Source: Schizophyllum amplum
Taxonomy: Eukaryota > Basidiomycota > Agaricomycetes > Agaricales > Schizophyllaceae
NCBI GenBank assembly: GCA_007026445.1
Contig: VDMD01000001.1
Span: 3,100,001 to 3,164,000 of the forward strand
Length of the DNA: 64,000 nucleotides
Direction of reading: 5' to 3'
A program made the translations under genes and the position numbers. Below the pieces are notes generated by a model. It did not search any database. It was not told where the DNA came from and was given only the letters and a program-made list of their open reading frames with translations. Below, in pieces: positions 1-19,074 of the stretch (the first letter of the stretch is position 1; each line of letters begins with the position of its first letter).

Positions 1-3238
<3,238 letters not shown>

Positions 3239-3626
3239 GGTGGTCGAAGTGCAGGAATGGTCGCGACGGGCAAGGACAAGATCGCGAAGTCCTAATTTGA
3301 CGCGTTGTCTCGGAAAACAAGCGTAAATAACGCGCTGCCTAATAATTCCCACGCTTCTGCTCGGATGTTGAGAAACAGCTGCCCGGTCTCAGTACACAAG
3401 AAGTGCAAGCATAGCATTGCAAACATAGCAGTGTATTGTGACGTTGCGCGACAAGAGAACATAAGGAAAGTGAAAGATTACATGCAGGCTAATGGAACAA
3501 ACACGTTCGGGTCGCAGGTGAGATGTACGAGAGATACTGTACGTGAGTATACACATCGCTCTACCGACGATGATCTTTGCGAAAGATGCTACCGTTCTCC
3601 AGCGTTATCAGTGTCCGACCACTACT
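3239..3626. other. Intergenic region between SMC5 and YAK1
   Basis: No gene is visible in these 388 bases. The segment should hold the SMC5 promoter (an ACGCGT box at 3300-3305) and the 3' end of the kinase transcript. Both neighbours read leftward. Confidence 0.6.
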
Positions 3627-7683
<4,057 letters not shown>

Positions 7684-7945
7684 GGGAGATCAGGTCAAGG
7701 TACGGCTGCTGTTGGCCGGCGCCGGGTGCGATTCGAGGACGACGCTGGGCGCGATGCCCAGGTCAAAAGCGAAAATGCGGGTCGACGAGTCGACGAGGTC
7801 AACTGACAAGAGCGTGCGCGGCAAACGCCAGACAACAGCACGGCCCTCGGCGCGTGCTGTGCGTTGTTTGCACCCCCATCGCACCCATCTAATTCTAAGT
7901 ATTATATCTGCCAATCACCACGCCGCCTGCCTGTCGTGCTCCACC

Positions 7946-8464
7946 CTACTCCCCCGTTTCCAGCTCCTTCAACGCCGCTACCACGCCCTTCTCCGCCTCC
8001 AGCAGCACCCGCGCACCCTGCCCCAGCGTCAGGAACGAGGCCGGTATATCTACGGACAGAAAGATCTGTTTCTTGAATCGTTTTGCTGCCAGAACATCAG
8101 AAAATCATCAGCTCGGCACACCGAGCGGCCCTACCCAACCGCTGCGCCATCGATAGCGCGACATCAGACCCAGAGGTGCGAAATAGCGCAGTCGCTGCTC
8201 CCGCCCCGCCCTTTCGTGTTCTCAGCCCCTTTCCGCCGACGCTGAGTGCGTGCTGGTGCTCACAGAGACGCATGGCATAGCGCACGCCCAGTCCTTGCAC
8301 AAATTCCCCCGCAGCGGCGCTTCTGCCACCCGATCCGGACCCCCTTCTGCCATCCCCACCCACAGCATGTACGATCCCACCATCCGCGTTATCTGCAACG
8401 CCAACGGAGGCAGGCTGTCGTCCTGAGGCGATACGTAGCGCGTCGTAACCGAGATGTTCGCCAT
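7946..8464 (-). CDS. PSMG4: PSMG4/Poc4-like proteasome assembly chaperone
   Basis: Small protein of 138 residues in three exons: 8264-8464, 8135-8210 and 7946-8085. The introns are 53 and 49 nt and all phases join. It opens MANISVTTRYVSPQDD. The PSMG4-type patches are QITRMVGSYMLWVGMAE in the first strand, VALSMAQRLAKRFKKQIFLS across the second intron, and a final Glu-rich helix. Length and order match the PSMG4 family (about 120-140 residues), which pairs with PSMG3 to guide alpha-ring assembly of the 20S proteasome. No single-frame reading covers the gene, so it is easily missed. The assignment rests on motif resemblance rather than a search. Confidence 0.75.
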
Positions 8465-8895
8465 GACGGTTCAAAAGACTGCCGTTTCAGTCCCGTCTTC
8501 GAAGTTCGTCTGGTTCTCTTGGTCGACCGCCTGTCCGGTGTTTAGTCCGCGCCTCGAACATGCTGTATACACGAGCAGGCCTGGTTCTCCGATACCCGCT
8601 TGACTGCATACATGAATACGAGACATGGTTCCGTAGCTGTGAACGACTCTTGGACTGCACGAGCGCAAAGACCGCTCTCGAGGGAAGTTATTGGTCGCGC
8701 ATCCTTCAGGCTTCACCACCCAGTCGAAGACCTTCTTGCATAGCATTCCCGCGAGAAGGCGGTGCGATTCATGCTTGGGACATAGCTTGCACTGTGACAG
8801 TAAAATACATTCATTTGCTTCGTCTACTAGACAACAGCCGCCTATGCCTCAAACACTGTCAATGAGGCTATAGACGTACTTCACGCACAGCTCAC
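8465..8895. other. Intergenic region, no gene seen
   Basis: This is the promoter side of the PSMG4-like gene and the 3' side of the aldo/keto reductase. The open frames here have no recognisable family pattern or plausible splice structure. Confidence 0.5.
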
Positions 8896-10190
8896 CTAAT
8901 CCGCATCTACAGGGTTCCAGCTGATCGCACCGTCCTTCCCGCGGTCGAGGCCATCCAACTGCGCCATTTCGTCCGCGGACAGTTCAAAGTCGTACAACTG
9001 CGCGTTCGAATGAATACGCGCAGGCGTCGCGCTCTTGGGAAGCGGCACGAAGCTGAGATGTAAAGTCAGCATGCCGGAAGACGGATGAGAAGGGCAGAAA
9101 AGCTCGGTGTAACTCAACGTACCCCTTCTGCAAGGACCATCGGACGAGAATCTGCGCGGGATCGCGGGCATGCTGGATAGTTAATATAAGTCGCCCTAAT
9201 CTCTGCTCGCAGTTTTCGATATACCTTCTTCGCCACACTCTGGATGACAGGGTTGTCCATCTGGCCGCGCAGAATCGGGCAATACGCTTCGACAATGATG
9301 TTGTTCTTCAGGCAGTAGTCAACAATATCCTTCTGCTGGCAGAGCGGGTGCAGCTATAGACGGCGGTTATGCATCAGTAACCGAAGATTCCGAGAATATT
9401 CGAAATCGTACTTCGATTTGGTTGATAGCCGGCGTCTCGTAGCTCGCAGCGCGAAGCTCTTCCAGGTGCTTGACACCACTGTAGTTGGAAAAATGGTGAG
9501 GTCAGTTAAAACGAGGAGCTTGCCGGTCCGGAAGACACATACTAGTTGGAAACACCGACGGTTCTGATCTTGCCGGCAGCCTTTGCCTCCAACAGCGCCT
9601 TGTAAGTCTCCAGGCGCTTTTCCTTGCCAGACAGAGGGTCGTGAATCAGGAAGAGATCCACGTAGTCTGGTCGATGAGATGCTTAGCGTCAGGGGAACAA
9701 GCCAAACATGCAGTGCTTACCAAACTGCATTTTGGCGAGAGATTCGTCGACACCTTCTAAAGTGCTCTCATAACCATGGCTCTTCGAGGCTACCTTGGTG
9801 GCTGGAAGTGTCCAGCGTCAGCAAAACTAGAGTGTCCAAGCTTTCGAAAGATTGCCTCACTGATGAACACGCTTCCTCTATCGAGCCCGCTCTCGCGGAC
9901 GGCTGCGGCGACGTCGGCTTCGTTCTTGTACATCTGTGCTGAATCAATGTGTCTGCGGCCACCGGTCAAACATCGACACCTTCGTAGACGAGCTGACGTA
10001 GCTCACCTGTATCCGGCCTTGAATGCCTCCAGCACCGACGCCTTCGCATCGTAGTTCTGGTACACTCCGAAGCCCAGCAGGGGCATCGTGTAGCCTGTCC
10101 GAGCATCACCAATCAACACAATTTACCTCAATCCTCGCAGTGACACTGACCAGTAGAGAGCTTGACCGTCGACGCGAGAGTGAGAGACAT
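8896..10190 (-). CDS. Aldo/keto reductase family oxidoreductase
   Basis: NAD(P)H-dependent cytosolic aldehyde/ketone reductase of about 290 residues, split by several short introns. It starts at 10190 with MSLTLASTVKLSTG and ends KDGAISWNPVDAD. The tetrad is visible: Asp and Tyr in GYRHIDSAQMYKNEADV, Lys in ATKVASKSHGYES, and His in YVDLFLIHDP. NADP-site signatures follow as EAYCPILRG and FVPLPKSATPARIHSN. This fits the small soluble YPR1/GCY1-like group. The substrate cannot be inferred. It shares a 298-bp divergent intergenic region with the RING gene. Confidence 0.9.
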
Positions 10191-10488
10191 GGTGGTTCAG
10201 ATGATGAAGGAGTTACGTTCACAACTTCCAGTGAAGGTGGTTAAATACAGGCAAAATACAGGGGTATCGCTAAGCAATCACTTGCGATGACGCGCAAGGT
10301 TACACTCAGACTGGGAGCGCCCAAGTCGGGAAAGCCGAAGCGGCTGCTCATGCCGGAACGGAAGATGCGCGTGCCACGTGGTGGACCTACAAGTCAATGT
10401 ACATAATACATGAGCTCGGTCTCCGGGCCGGCCCCTTGTCCTTGTTTCCTTCTTCCTCGGAGTTCGACTCCTCGCTAGACATCCAGCC

Positions 10489-12103
10489 ATGGCCTTCTAC
10501 AACTATGTTGATACCCCAAACTCGAATCTGGTGAGTAGAGCTGCTCTGCAATGTATGTTCAGGCTCTCATGTTTCCCAGGTCTGCTGTATATGTCGGTGA
10601 GCGATCCGCCACGACTGCCTACCCCCCGCACAGTGCTCACGGACGTCCTAGCGCGGCATTTATCGACCCAGTGACGACGACGACGTGCTACCACACATTC
10701 TGCCGCGAGTGCATTGGACGCGCGCTAGCACACTCCCCCCACTGTCCCGTCGATCGTTCCCCGCTCAGCGCCGACGACCTCGTGTTGCCCAGTCCCATCG
10801 TCGTGGCGGTGAGTTATACATTGTGTCGCGCGCGTTTCGTGAAGCTTACAAGCATTTACTACAGCTACTTGACGAACTGGAGGTCGAATGCCTACACCGG
10901 TCGGAGGGATGCAAGTATACCTGCCAGCGGCAGTCCCTCGCGGCGCATTTGAAGGACTCGTGCGAATACCACCGATCCACAACCGAAGACGGGGCGGTCG
11001 CTGAAGACCGGGGTGACCAGGAATCGCAGGATGCGTCCGCGGAGGAGACTGACCAGGTGCGTCGCGGAAGGTGTATCCTAGCACGTACTGACTGTGAAAC
11101 ATAGAATCCTCGTGTGGACACTGTACAGTGCCCGCACTGCTCTCTAAGCATACCCTCGCCTTCCTTCAACTCTCATATCGATACCTGCCCTATGCAGGAG
11201 GTTACATGCACACACTCCAGCCAGGGCTGCCCTTGGACGGGCAGGCGCGGCCAGCTACCATCTGAACACATACCCTTATGCCCATACGAAGCCATCAAAG
11301 GTTTCTTCGCTATCAACGACGCCCGCGTTGCAAACCTCACTGGCGACAACTTGTTACTTCGACACCGCGTCGAAAGCCTAGAGCACACGCTCAAGAACAT
11401 GAGACGAGAGCTAGATTCCATGCGCTCCGTCCTCGGCCCGTGGTATCGTTCAGAGCCGGTCGGAAACCTCCGGTCCCCTGTCGCACCTCGTCGACCTATG
11501 CCATTCGCGCCGCCTACCCAAGAGCTACGCATACAAACCGAAGGTTTAGAGTCTTACTTCCCGCCCGCCGACGATACCCCAACCGACACGGCGGCACAGC
11601 GAAGACGGCTCCGGCCCATCTCGACGAATCTTAGCAACTATGCTACCACGTCAACTGCGTCCGCCGCTATCGTGCCTCTCGATCTCAGCACGAATCTCGA
11701 AGGCGCTCTCATCGGTTTGCGAGAGTCCATGGTCACCCTGGCTTCTACCGTTGACTCGTTGGCTCGGCGGTCGGAGATCTCACTGACGAACGAGACGCTC
11801 AGGCTGAACGAGGAAATGATGTCCTTGCGCGCAGCATTACATGGATTGAGGATGCAGGTACGAAAGTGTGACCCCAGCTCAGGACGGCGTCGTACTGACG
11901 ACTCTTTCTAGGTGCACACTGTGATGCTCGATCGAAATTCACAGATCACGGGGCGGGTCACTGAAGGGGAAGTGAATGGCTGGCTTCCAGGGCCACCGCC
12001 TCCGCGACCGCCTTTCTTCCCATCCATGATGTCTTCCTCGTCCATGATGTCTTCCTCGTCCATGATGTCTCCCACATCAATGATGTCTCCTACAAAGCTA
12101 TAG
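10489..12103 (+). CDS. RING and TRAF-type zinc-finger protein (putative E3 ubiquitin ligase)
   Basis: Starts MAFYNYVDTPNSNL at 10489. After two short introns it enters a C3HC4 RING: VCCICR, then TTCYHTFCRECIG, then HCPVDRSPL. TRAF-type zinc fingers follow, with Cys/His pairs in ECLHRSEGCKYTCQ, VQCPHCSLSIPSPSF and VTCTHSSQGCPWTG. A short coiled coil (LLRHRVESLEHTLKNM) precedes a Ser/Thr/Pro-rich region and a second helix. The last exon ends in a Met/Ser repeat tail. RING plus TRAF fingers suggests an E3 ligase or adaptor; the target is unknown. The RING core is built from a tiny exon of about 17 nt near 10580. Confidence 0.82.
12023..12094 (+). repeat. Four tandem 18-bp units in the C-terminus of the RING gene
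   Basis: Units begin at 12023, 12041, 12059 and 12077, each built on TCCATGATGTCTTCCTCG with changes in the third and fourth. They encode an MMS-containing hexapeptide four times and stop just before the TAG at 12101. Copies 1 and 2 are identical, so recent slippage is likely. Confidence 0.85.
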
Positions 12104-12305
12104 TCATCTGCAATCCACACCTGTCATCATCGAACACGGTATCGGATTTGAAGTCTTCCGCGTGTGAGCAGTGAAGCGCTGTACTTCGCAGGGCAGACCG
12201 CGTCAGGCGCTGGATCGCGCAATGTCGATCTCCCAATAGTAAGCTTGTTACATTCCCAAGTGCAAGTTCATAGTACAAGCCTGACTGACAAGCCGCCAGC
12301 GAACC

Positions 12306-12881
12306 TCATTCGAGGGTCCAGTTGTTCTCTTTCACAAGTTTCTCCTTCTCCAACACGTACTTTCCTGTCTGGGATGAGTAACCATCTCATTGTGCCAAGG
12401 ACCCTGAGCCTCACCCTCCTTGTACTTCTGGGTCGGGTCGGCGGCTTTGTGATAGAACCAGCCTAGCCGGTCGCCGCAACCGAGGCAGGTTATGTCGGCG
12501 ACGGTATGCACGCCCGTCCTGCGCTCTCATCAGCCTGCGCGGTGCTACATAGTGCAATCGACGTGCATCAGCGGTCGGTCCTCCTTCTTCCCTAGGCGCA
12601 CATTGGTGGCGGAGTGCGCGAGACTGCACTGCAAGTCAGCGTGTACTCCGAGCCACAGGGCGTCGATAACGGACAGACCGCGTCCCTCCCGTCCGGAAAA
12701 CGTCTTGCTGATTAGCTCGTCCTGTAATGTCTGGAAGATTCCCCACGAAATCTGAGCTGCACGTTCACTGTGGTAGGAGCGCATCGTGCGGACTGACGAT
12801 AACGGCGGAACATTTGGAGCAGGAGTAGACGGGTCTGCCTTCATACGCAAGTACTGATTCATTCTTTACCTCTGAGGACAT
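12306..12881 (-). CDS. Yippee-like zinc-binding protein (YPEL/Moh1 family)
   Basis: A 119-residue protein in five exons: 12798-12881, 12675-12730, 12567-12623, 12415-12518 and 12306-12364. All phases join. The Yippee fold is complete: first zinc knuckle [10 protein letters not shown], then [45 protein letters not shown] with the second knuckle, [18 protein letters not shown] and [12 protein letters not shown]. The cysteine pairs CSKC and CLGC bind zinc in this family. Family roles are linked to degradation (GID-type complexes) and stress; the exact role here is unknown. The third intron is GC-AG. The start ATG at 12881 is the in-frame one upstream of the knuckle. The gene is convergent with the RING gene. 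Confidence 0.88.
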
Positions 12882-13844
12882 CGCTCATGGAACGCTGCAG
12901 CTGTTAGCTGGGATCATGCACGAGAGCTGGAAGCTGAGACGAAGTAGTGCTCTGTCAATATGACATTGATAGGGCGACCTCAGTCACAAATATTTGGACT
13001 TGTTTGGTCACAACATGTGATGCAACGCGAACTTCGGAGTTCGCCGTTGCTTGCGTCTCGCTACCATCTTGAACGACGGGTGTTCGAGGACGTCTTCGGA
13101 CCAGCGCCGTGCAGCTTCTATAATTTATAAATCTGCTACTTTTCCACTGTCTTACGATCTCAAGTCCAGATCACAGGCGTCTTCTCAAGTGCCGCTGCCG
13201 TCAGTTTCGCACAGGCTTTCATCTTCGCTCAATCAACGAGTTCTGGCCTCGACTAATTTGCTGTCCTTATGTCCGGTCTTTGCGGTCCGTCTCCGTCAGC
13301 GCTCAGCCGCGCTGCTCACACACAGGCTCGAGGGCCATTGACCCGCCGGCCGCATGCTCATCACCACATGGTTCTCCCGCCCCCTGCCACGAGCGCAAGG
13401 GGGCTGCAGGCGGCTGCAGGACGTCTCTTCCTCGAGGCACCGGATCACCTATTTCGACTGACTATATGCTTCTACGTGCTCGCTTCAATTACCATCCCCG
13501 CTCGTGCTCGTTTTCTCGGTCGTCCCTCGAAGAAATTCCATGGAACTCGTGACGCATCTGTTGCCATTTTTTTCGACGTCTAGCGGCTCATGCGCGCGCT
13601 GTATAGGCCTGGCACTGGCCTGGCATAGGCCGTGGGTGACCTTTTGGCGGGCGCGATCTCTCATACTCCGGTGCTGTTATCCCCTGGTATCTCTTTATAT
13701 GCCTTCCACGCCGCAAGGCGCGGCCGCATGCCTCGGTGCGTACCTGGTCGCTGCTTCGTGCCAAGATACACTAGCATGGGCCTTCGAACTTCTTTATAAG
13801 TCAGCTTCGCCGGGACGCTGCCATCCTCCATATCGCTTCTCGCC
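12882..13844. other. Intergenic region between Yippee and GH18 genes
   Basis: No gene is supported in this 963-base stretch, which lies between divergent genes. It holds the Yippee promoter on the left and the GH18 promoter on the right, with a TATA-like TATAAG at 13795. Confidence 0.5.
13795..13800 (+). promoter_or_regulatory. TATA-like box upstream of the GH18 gene
   Basis: TATAAG within CTTTATAAGTC, 45 bases before the ATG at 13845. Spacing suits a core promoter with a short leader. A second weaker Ttatat run lies near 13694. Confidence 0.45.
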
Positions 13845-14937
13845 ATGGACGGTTCGCGTGTCGCAGTCTACTACCAGACCCAGTACGATGCCGGCGCCTA
13901 TGTGTCCCCGCTCCCCTTGGTCGGGCTCATAACGCATCTCTATCTCGCGGCGTACCACATCAACTCGAACAAGGTCGGCGACTCGATCACGCTGAACGAC
14001 CACAAGCCGGTCGATGCGTACTACGACCAGATGTGGACGGATATCGCGGACTTGAGGGACAACGATATCAAGATTGTGGGCATGCTAGGCGGGGCGGCGC
14101 CGGGCACGTACTCCTGCCTCGAGCCCGACGCCTGGGACACGTACTATCCGGACCTTTACCAGACGATCCTCGAGTGCGTTTTTATATCGATCGGTTAGCT
14201 GGTCGGCTGACTTCTGCCAAGCTATGATCTGGACGGCATGGACCTCGACGTCGAGCAATACACCGATATTGAGGTCGTTGCCCGGCTCATCAATCAGCTG
14301 AAGGTCAGTCTCGCGTCTGGGGTCGTAGAGAAATGACGGACGGCTCACTCATCTTGTCAAGGCGGACTTTGGCGAAGACTTCATCATCACGCTCGCACCC
14401 GTCGCATCCGCGCTTACCGAGGGTGGCAACCTCTCCGGCTTCGACTATGTCGAACTCGAGAGCCGCGTCGGCACGAACATCTCCTGGTACAACGCGCAAT
14501 TCTACTCCGGCTTTGGCTCCATCTTCCCCGACGATCAGTATGTCAGCATCGTTGAACACGCCGATGGCATCTTCCCTCCGAACAAGGTCGTTGCGACCAC
14601 GCTCACGAACCCGAATCTTGGCGGCGGTTACGTCTCGCCGGACAGTGTCGTGCAGAGCATCCAGGATCTCATCGCCGTGTACGGAAAGCAGTTCGGTGGA
14701 GTTGCTGGTTGGGAGTACTTCGCGTCCATTCCCGAGGCAGGCTCGCCGTGGAAGTGGGCGCAGCTGATGCGCGACACTATCGGGAATGTCGCGGCGAAGG
14801 TTATGAGTACGTCAACATCGACGAAGGACGAGGCTTACCAGAGAATTATGGCGCGCAAGGCTGCGCGGGAGGCCGCGCAAGCAGAGACGGACGTCGATTT
14901 GCTATCGGGGTACCGTGTAGAGTCGTCAGGACAGTGA
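13845..14937 (+). CDS. Glycoside hydrolase family 18 protein (chitinase/ENGase-like)
   Basis: 328 residues in three exons (introns 14174-14221 and 14304-14361, phases join). It starts directly with the first barrel strand, MDGSRVAVYYQTQYDAG. The GH18 active-site motif is intact as LDGMDLDVEQ (DxxDxDxE, Glu as acid). Other barrel strands are IKIVGMLGGAAPG, IITLAPVA, FDYVELESRVG, WYNAQFY and GVAGWEYF. The family cleaves beta-1,4 GlcNAc links in chitin or N-glycan cores. No signal peptide is seen before the barrel, so an intracellular role or a missed upstream exon must be considered. The tail is Lys/Arg/Ala-rich and lacks a chitin-binding module. Confidence 0.88.
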
Positions 14938-15348
14938 TGGGACTACTTACGGGGCATAAGTTATTTGGAGACATGATGTACACATTGGCACTTGAGGGTA
15001 ATTGGGGAATCTAACATTGATCCGACGTGTCCCTTCAGACAACTCATGAAAAGTGACATGTTGAATGAGCTGACTTTGGAGTTGTTCGACTTGGAAAACA
15101 CATACTTACCTACTACTAGTGACACTGACTTGCCATTCCGGGCCACAAAGAATTCCTCATGGGGTACATCGGCAAACGGCTGCTCTTGCCGGCCAGGATC
15201 AAGCCAGTCCGCGGCCCGCCAGCCGCCTTGAAGCTTGAACTTCACTACTCATCACATTCGCGATCCCTCGAGCTTGCACGGAAGGTTTCCTAAGATTTCT
15301 GCGCTCCTCGGACAATCTGGAAAGCACTACTAGTGGCCTGAAACGAAG
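14938..15348. other. Intergenic region before VPS53
   Basis: This holds the 3' region of the GH18 gene and the promoter side of VPS53. The frames present have no family pattern and no gene is seen. Confidence 0.5.
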
Positions 15349-18300
15349 ATGCCTGGCGAACTTCCGCCCGAGCTTCTGCTCTCGATTCAGCGCGTCCTCG
15401 AACTGAAGGACGACCCTGACGTGACCGCGGCAGACGCGCTTGGGTCCAACTTTGCGCCAGTCGATGCGTTAAACAACTTCTTCCCCGATGGTACGTGACC
15501 GTCATAACACCGCAGATGCCTGAATACCAATTCCTGGAACAGAAGCATCACTCGCGAACCTCGACGCCGTACGGAAGTCGCTCGCCGATGACCGCGCCGC
15601 GCTTGAGGAAGAGATTGCAGGGTTGAGGGACGATCTTAAGCGAGAGCAGGATCCCTCCAAGATGCAGTTATTGCAGGAGATGATTTCCGTGCGTGGACGT
15701 CTACTCTTGGTACCATGCATACTGAAGAACCCCTCAGGACCTCCTTCATCAAATGGCGCGCATACGGGAGAACGCAACGGAGTCTGAAGCCGTCGTCCGC
15801 AATATCACGAAGGACATACAAGTCCTGGACCTCGCCAAGAAGAACCTCATTCACAGTATGACGACGCTGAAGAGGTTGCAGATGCTTGGTACGACATTAT
15901 TGCTGCTTTGCTTAACACTACTCATTCTGTTCCAGTCAATGCACTCACTCAAGTCGAGGGCATGGTACCCGAGAAACGCTACGCCGAGATCGCGCAGACA
16001 CTGGCTGTGCGCCCTCTTCACCCTCTGCTTCTCTTAATCATGCTTGCTCACAGTTAGATTTGCGTAGGCAGTCAAGCAAATTTCCAACACGTTTCGTCCA
16101 TACATTACCATCCCCCGCATCGCACAGATATGGAAGCGCATGCAAGAGCTACAAGGGCGCATACGAGGACTACTGGACGAGGACTTTGATGCATTGTGCG
16201 TACCCATGCCTCATATGACCATAACGAGGGGTTGAGCAACCTCGAAGCTTCATGCAAGATACGACCAAACCTGTCAGACCAACGGTCATGGCTGATGCTT
16301 GTCTTGTTGCGGACGTCCTTGGCCCTGATGTGCGTGCGCATCTGGTGGACCGGTATGTTGCGCTGGAGATCAAGGACTACCGCCGCATATTTCGTCCTGT
16401 ACGTGAATCCAGCGACCGATGATAGTCTACTAACATGCGTGACCTCCATTGCCAGACCGACGAAGCTGGTCAGCTAGACAACTTAGCACGGCGCTTTTCC
16501 TGGTTTCATCGCCTTCTTCAGACGCATGAGCTCGAGCAAGGCCGCGTGTTCCCATCGGAATGGCGGGTGGGCTGGTACCTCGCTGCCCGGTTTGCAGACA
16601 TAACGCGGTCAGCAGGGAGTCAGAGACTTGAGTTTCCATGGAGCTAACAAATATCATAGTGATGACCTGGCTGTCGTATTGTCAAAGGCGGCGCCGACGC
16701 TCACCGCCAAGTCCCTCCTCGAGAACCTCGAGCTGACGACTAATTTTGAGGCAGGGCTTGCCAAGAAATGGGCTACGCCGGTGAGGAACCTCGTCGTCTT
16801 GCGTATTTTGCGAGGTCGCTGAGGGTCCTATGCTGCGCTCAGTTCCAGGAAATCCTTGACGCGACCAATGCTACGACGCAAGGTGTCGGTCCACGAAAGC
16901 CTATCTCCGCGGCCTTCGAACCGCATATGGGCGTATTCATCGATGCACAGGATAAGTATGTTAGACGATGCATATGCCAACCAATTGTCTAATGACGTAT
17001 GAACAGAGCTCTTGGTGCTCTGTTAGCTCCTCATCGCAGTAGTACCAAGGGGGCTTCCAAGGCGCGCCCTTCCCTCGATGTCCCAAGCGAAGGTATGTTC
17101 GTCTCTTCATTGTTCTGTCAACGCCCGAATTCTTATGTTTTCGTCAGGAGACGCAGACGACGGCATGACTGCCATCACCGTTCTGCCATCCTCGACGGAG
17201 TTGTTCCATGCCTACGCAGGCAGTCTGGAGCAATGCGCGAAACTGTCTACGGGCAAACCTCTCTTTGATCTCGCCGGCCTTCACAAGAAGTGGCTGAAAA
17301 TTTATGCTGGTCAGCGCGGAACTCAGTCCGTGGCACGCTCAGTATACTGACACCTCGTGCTGTAGAGGATGTTCTCATACCCGGGCTCAAGGCGTGCGGT
17401 CCTGTCACTTTTGGTGAAGTGCATTGAATGACTTTCCATCCAGTACAACGCCGCGATCACGCAAGTCGACCGAGTCGCGCATGGATGACAATGCTCTCAA
17501 GCAGGCTTGCCTCATTATCAACACTGCGGACTACTGCCAGACCACAGCCGCCGAGCTTGAGGAGAAAATGCGCGAGAACATTGACGAAGCCTATAAGGAG
17601 CAGGTCTCCTTCCAGGCGGAGGCGGACCTTTTCGTTAGGTGCGGTCTCAGCTGCATGCCTTGATGTTTAATGCTAGACATGCGCTCCCATCAGCGTTATC
17701 TCTGCCGCCATCGCCATTCTCTTGCACGAGCTTGAGGTGGGGGCGGAGCCCGGTTTCCTCGCGATGACGCGCACGTCGTGGGCAAGCCTACAACAGGTGA
17801 CAGGCCCTTCTTTGTATACCAGTCAGCTGGTGACTGCGACGGAGCAAGCGGTGGGCGCGGTGAAGCCGCTCGTGGAACAGAAGCGGTATCTGAGAAATTT
17901 CTTCGACAAGGCCGCGAGGTGCGTCACGCATTCTGTGCTCTTACAGTTACATCATTTGAACTGGAAATACAGTCTGATATTGGCGAAGTTTACGAACGCG
18001 CTGGTGAAGAGTCGGCCGATCAAGGAGACCGGCGCCGAGCAGGTGAGGAATATTACCCTGCTTTGAAATACGAAGCGCTGACATAGCACCCATCATAGCT
18101 CCTCATCGACCTTCAGGTTTTGAAAGCGCATCTGCTGAAGCTACCCGGCGATCTCGTCAGCTCAGGCTACACGAAGAGCGTGAACAAAGCAACCACGCGG
18201 CTGGAGACGCTGCTGAAGGTCGTCATGACGCTGGTGGTACGCCTCGATGACAACGCCGGCGTCTAAGTAGTCTGACATAGGTTGACCAGGATCCTCCAGA

Positions 18301-18765
18301 AGGGTTCATACTGAACTATACCGTCCTCGTCGGCGATGCGTCCTTCTCCAACTTCCAAAAGGTATGCATGCCATCCATTCTACTCCCTCGACGAACACCG
18401 CCGCTAAACTCCGTCGCCAGATTCTCGACCTCAAGGGCACCCCCAAGGGAGAGCAGAACACGCTCCTAGATCAGTTCCTCACAATCACCAGCACCAAACC
18501 CGAGCTCGAGGGCTCGTCTTTCCTTACCTCCCTCGACATGGACCCGCAAACCTCCGGCCTGGCGATGGCCAGCCCGCGGCCCCTGCACTGGGGCGAGGGC
18601 GGCGAGGGCCCTGGGAGGGAGGGGATCTTTGCTGGGCTGGCGTCGCCGCCACCGCAGTCGGTGAATACTGCGGACGGGAGACCGGGTGAGAAGCGGGAGG
18701 TCTTCTCAGATATCAGGCGGTTTGTGAGCTTCGGGCTGAGGAGGGATACGCAGGGGCCGGCATGA
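15349..18765 (+). CDS. VPS53: Vps53, subunit of the GARP tethering complex
   Basis: Subunit of GARP, which tethers endosome-derived vesicles at the trans-Golgi. About 870 residues in many small exons. It starts MPGELPPELLLSIQRVLEL at 15349. The Vps53 N-terminal pattern follows: VDALNNFFPDEASLANLDAVR, a coiled coil (LHQMARIRENATESEAVVR), and the strongly conserved HSMTTLKRLQMLVNALTQVE. Later pieces include FRPYITIPRIAQIWKRMQEL, NALKQACLIINTADYCQTTA and VEQKRYLRNFFDKA. The C-terminus has VLKAHLLKLPGD and DPPEGFILNYTVLVGD, then a divergent Gly/Pro-rich tail ending at 18765. At least a dozen introns, several near 50 nt. Confidence 0.9.
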
Positions 18766-19074
18766 GTTGACGTTGAGGGCTATAATACTTAGTTTGTCAA
18801 AGTACATACATACAGGATAAAGTACGGACGTCTATCGAGATGATACGTAAGGAGAAAGGAGAATAACCTTGACAGTAATATCAGTTCAACTTCAAGCATA
18901 GGCGTTCAACGTTTTCAACGTTCAGTACTTCTGTAAGTAGTTAACAATGAACATCCTCCAGCTTCCCTTCCGAAGGATTACCCCAAAAGGCAGCCTTTGT
19001 TCTTGGTCTTTCCCATCACTATTTGCGCGCCATTGAGTTCCGTTTTTGTATAACAACGAGCCTTTGGGCCTCCA
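18766..19074. other. Intergenic region
   Basis: 309 bases between two rightward genes, with short AT-richer stretches. No gene is seen. Confidence 0.5.

Noticed and set aside
12001..12103. Tandem 18-bp repeats as a CRISPR or satellite
   Set aside because: Only four in-frame units without spacers, inside a coding exon.
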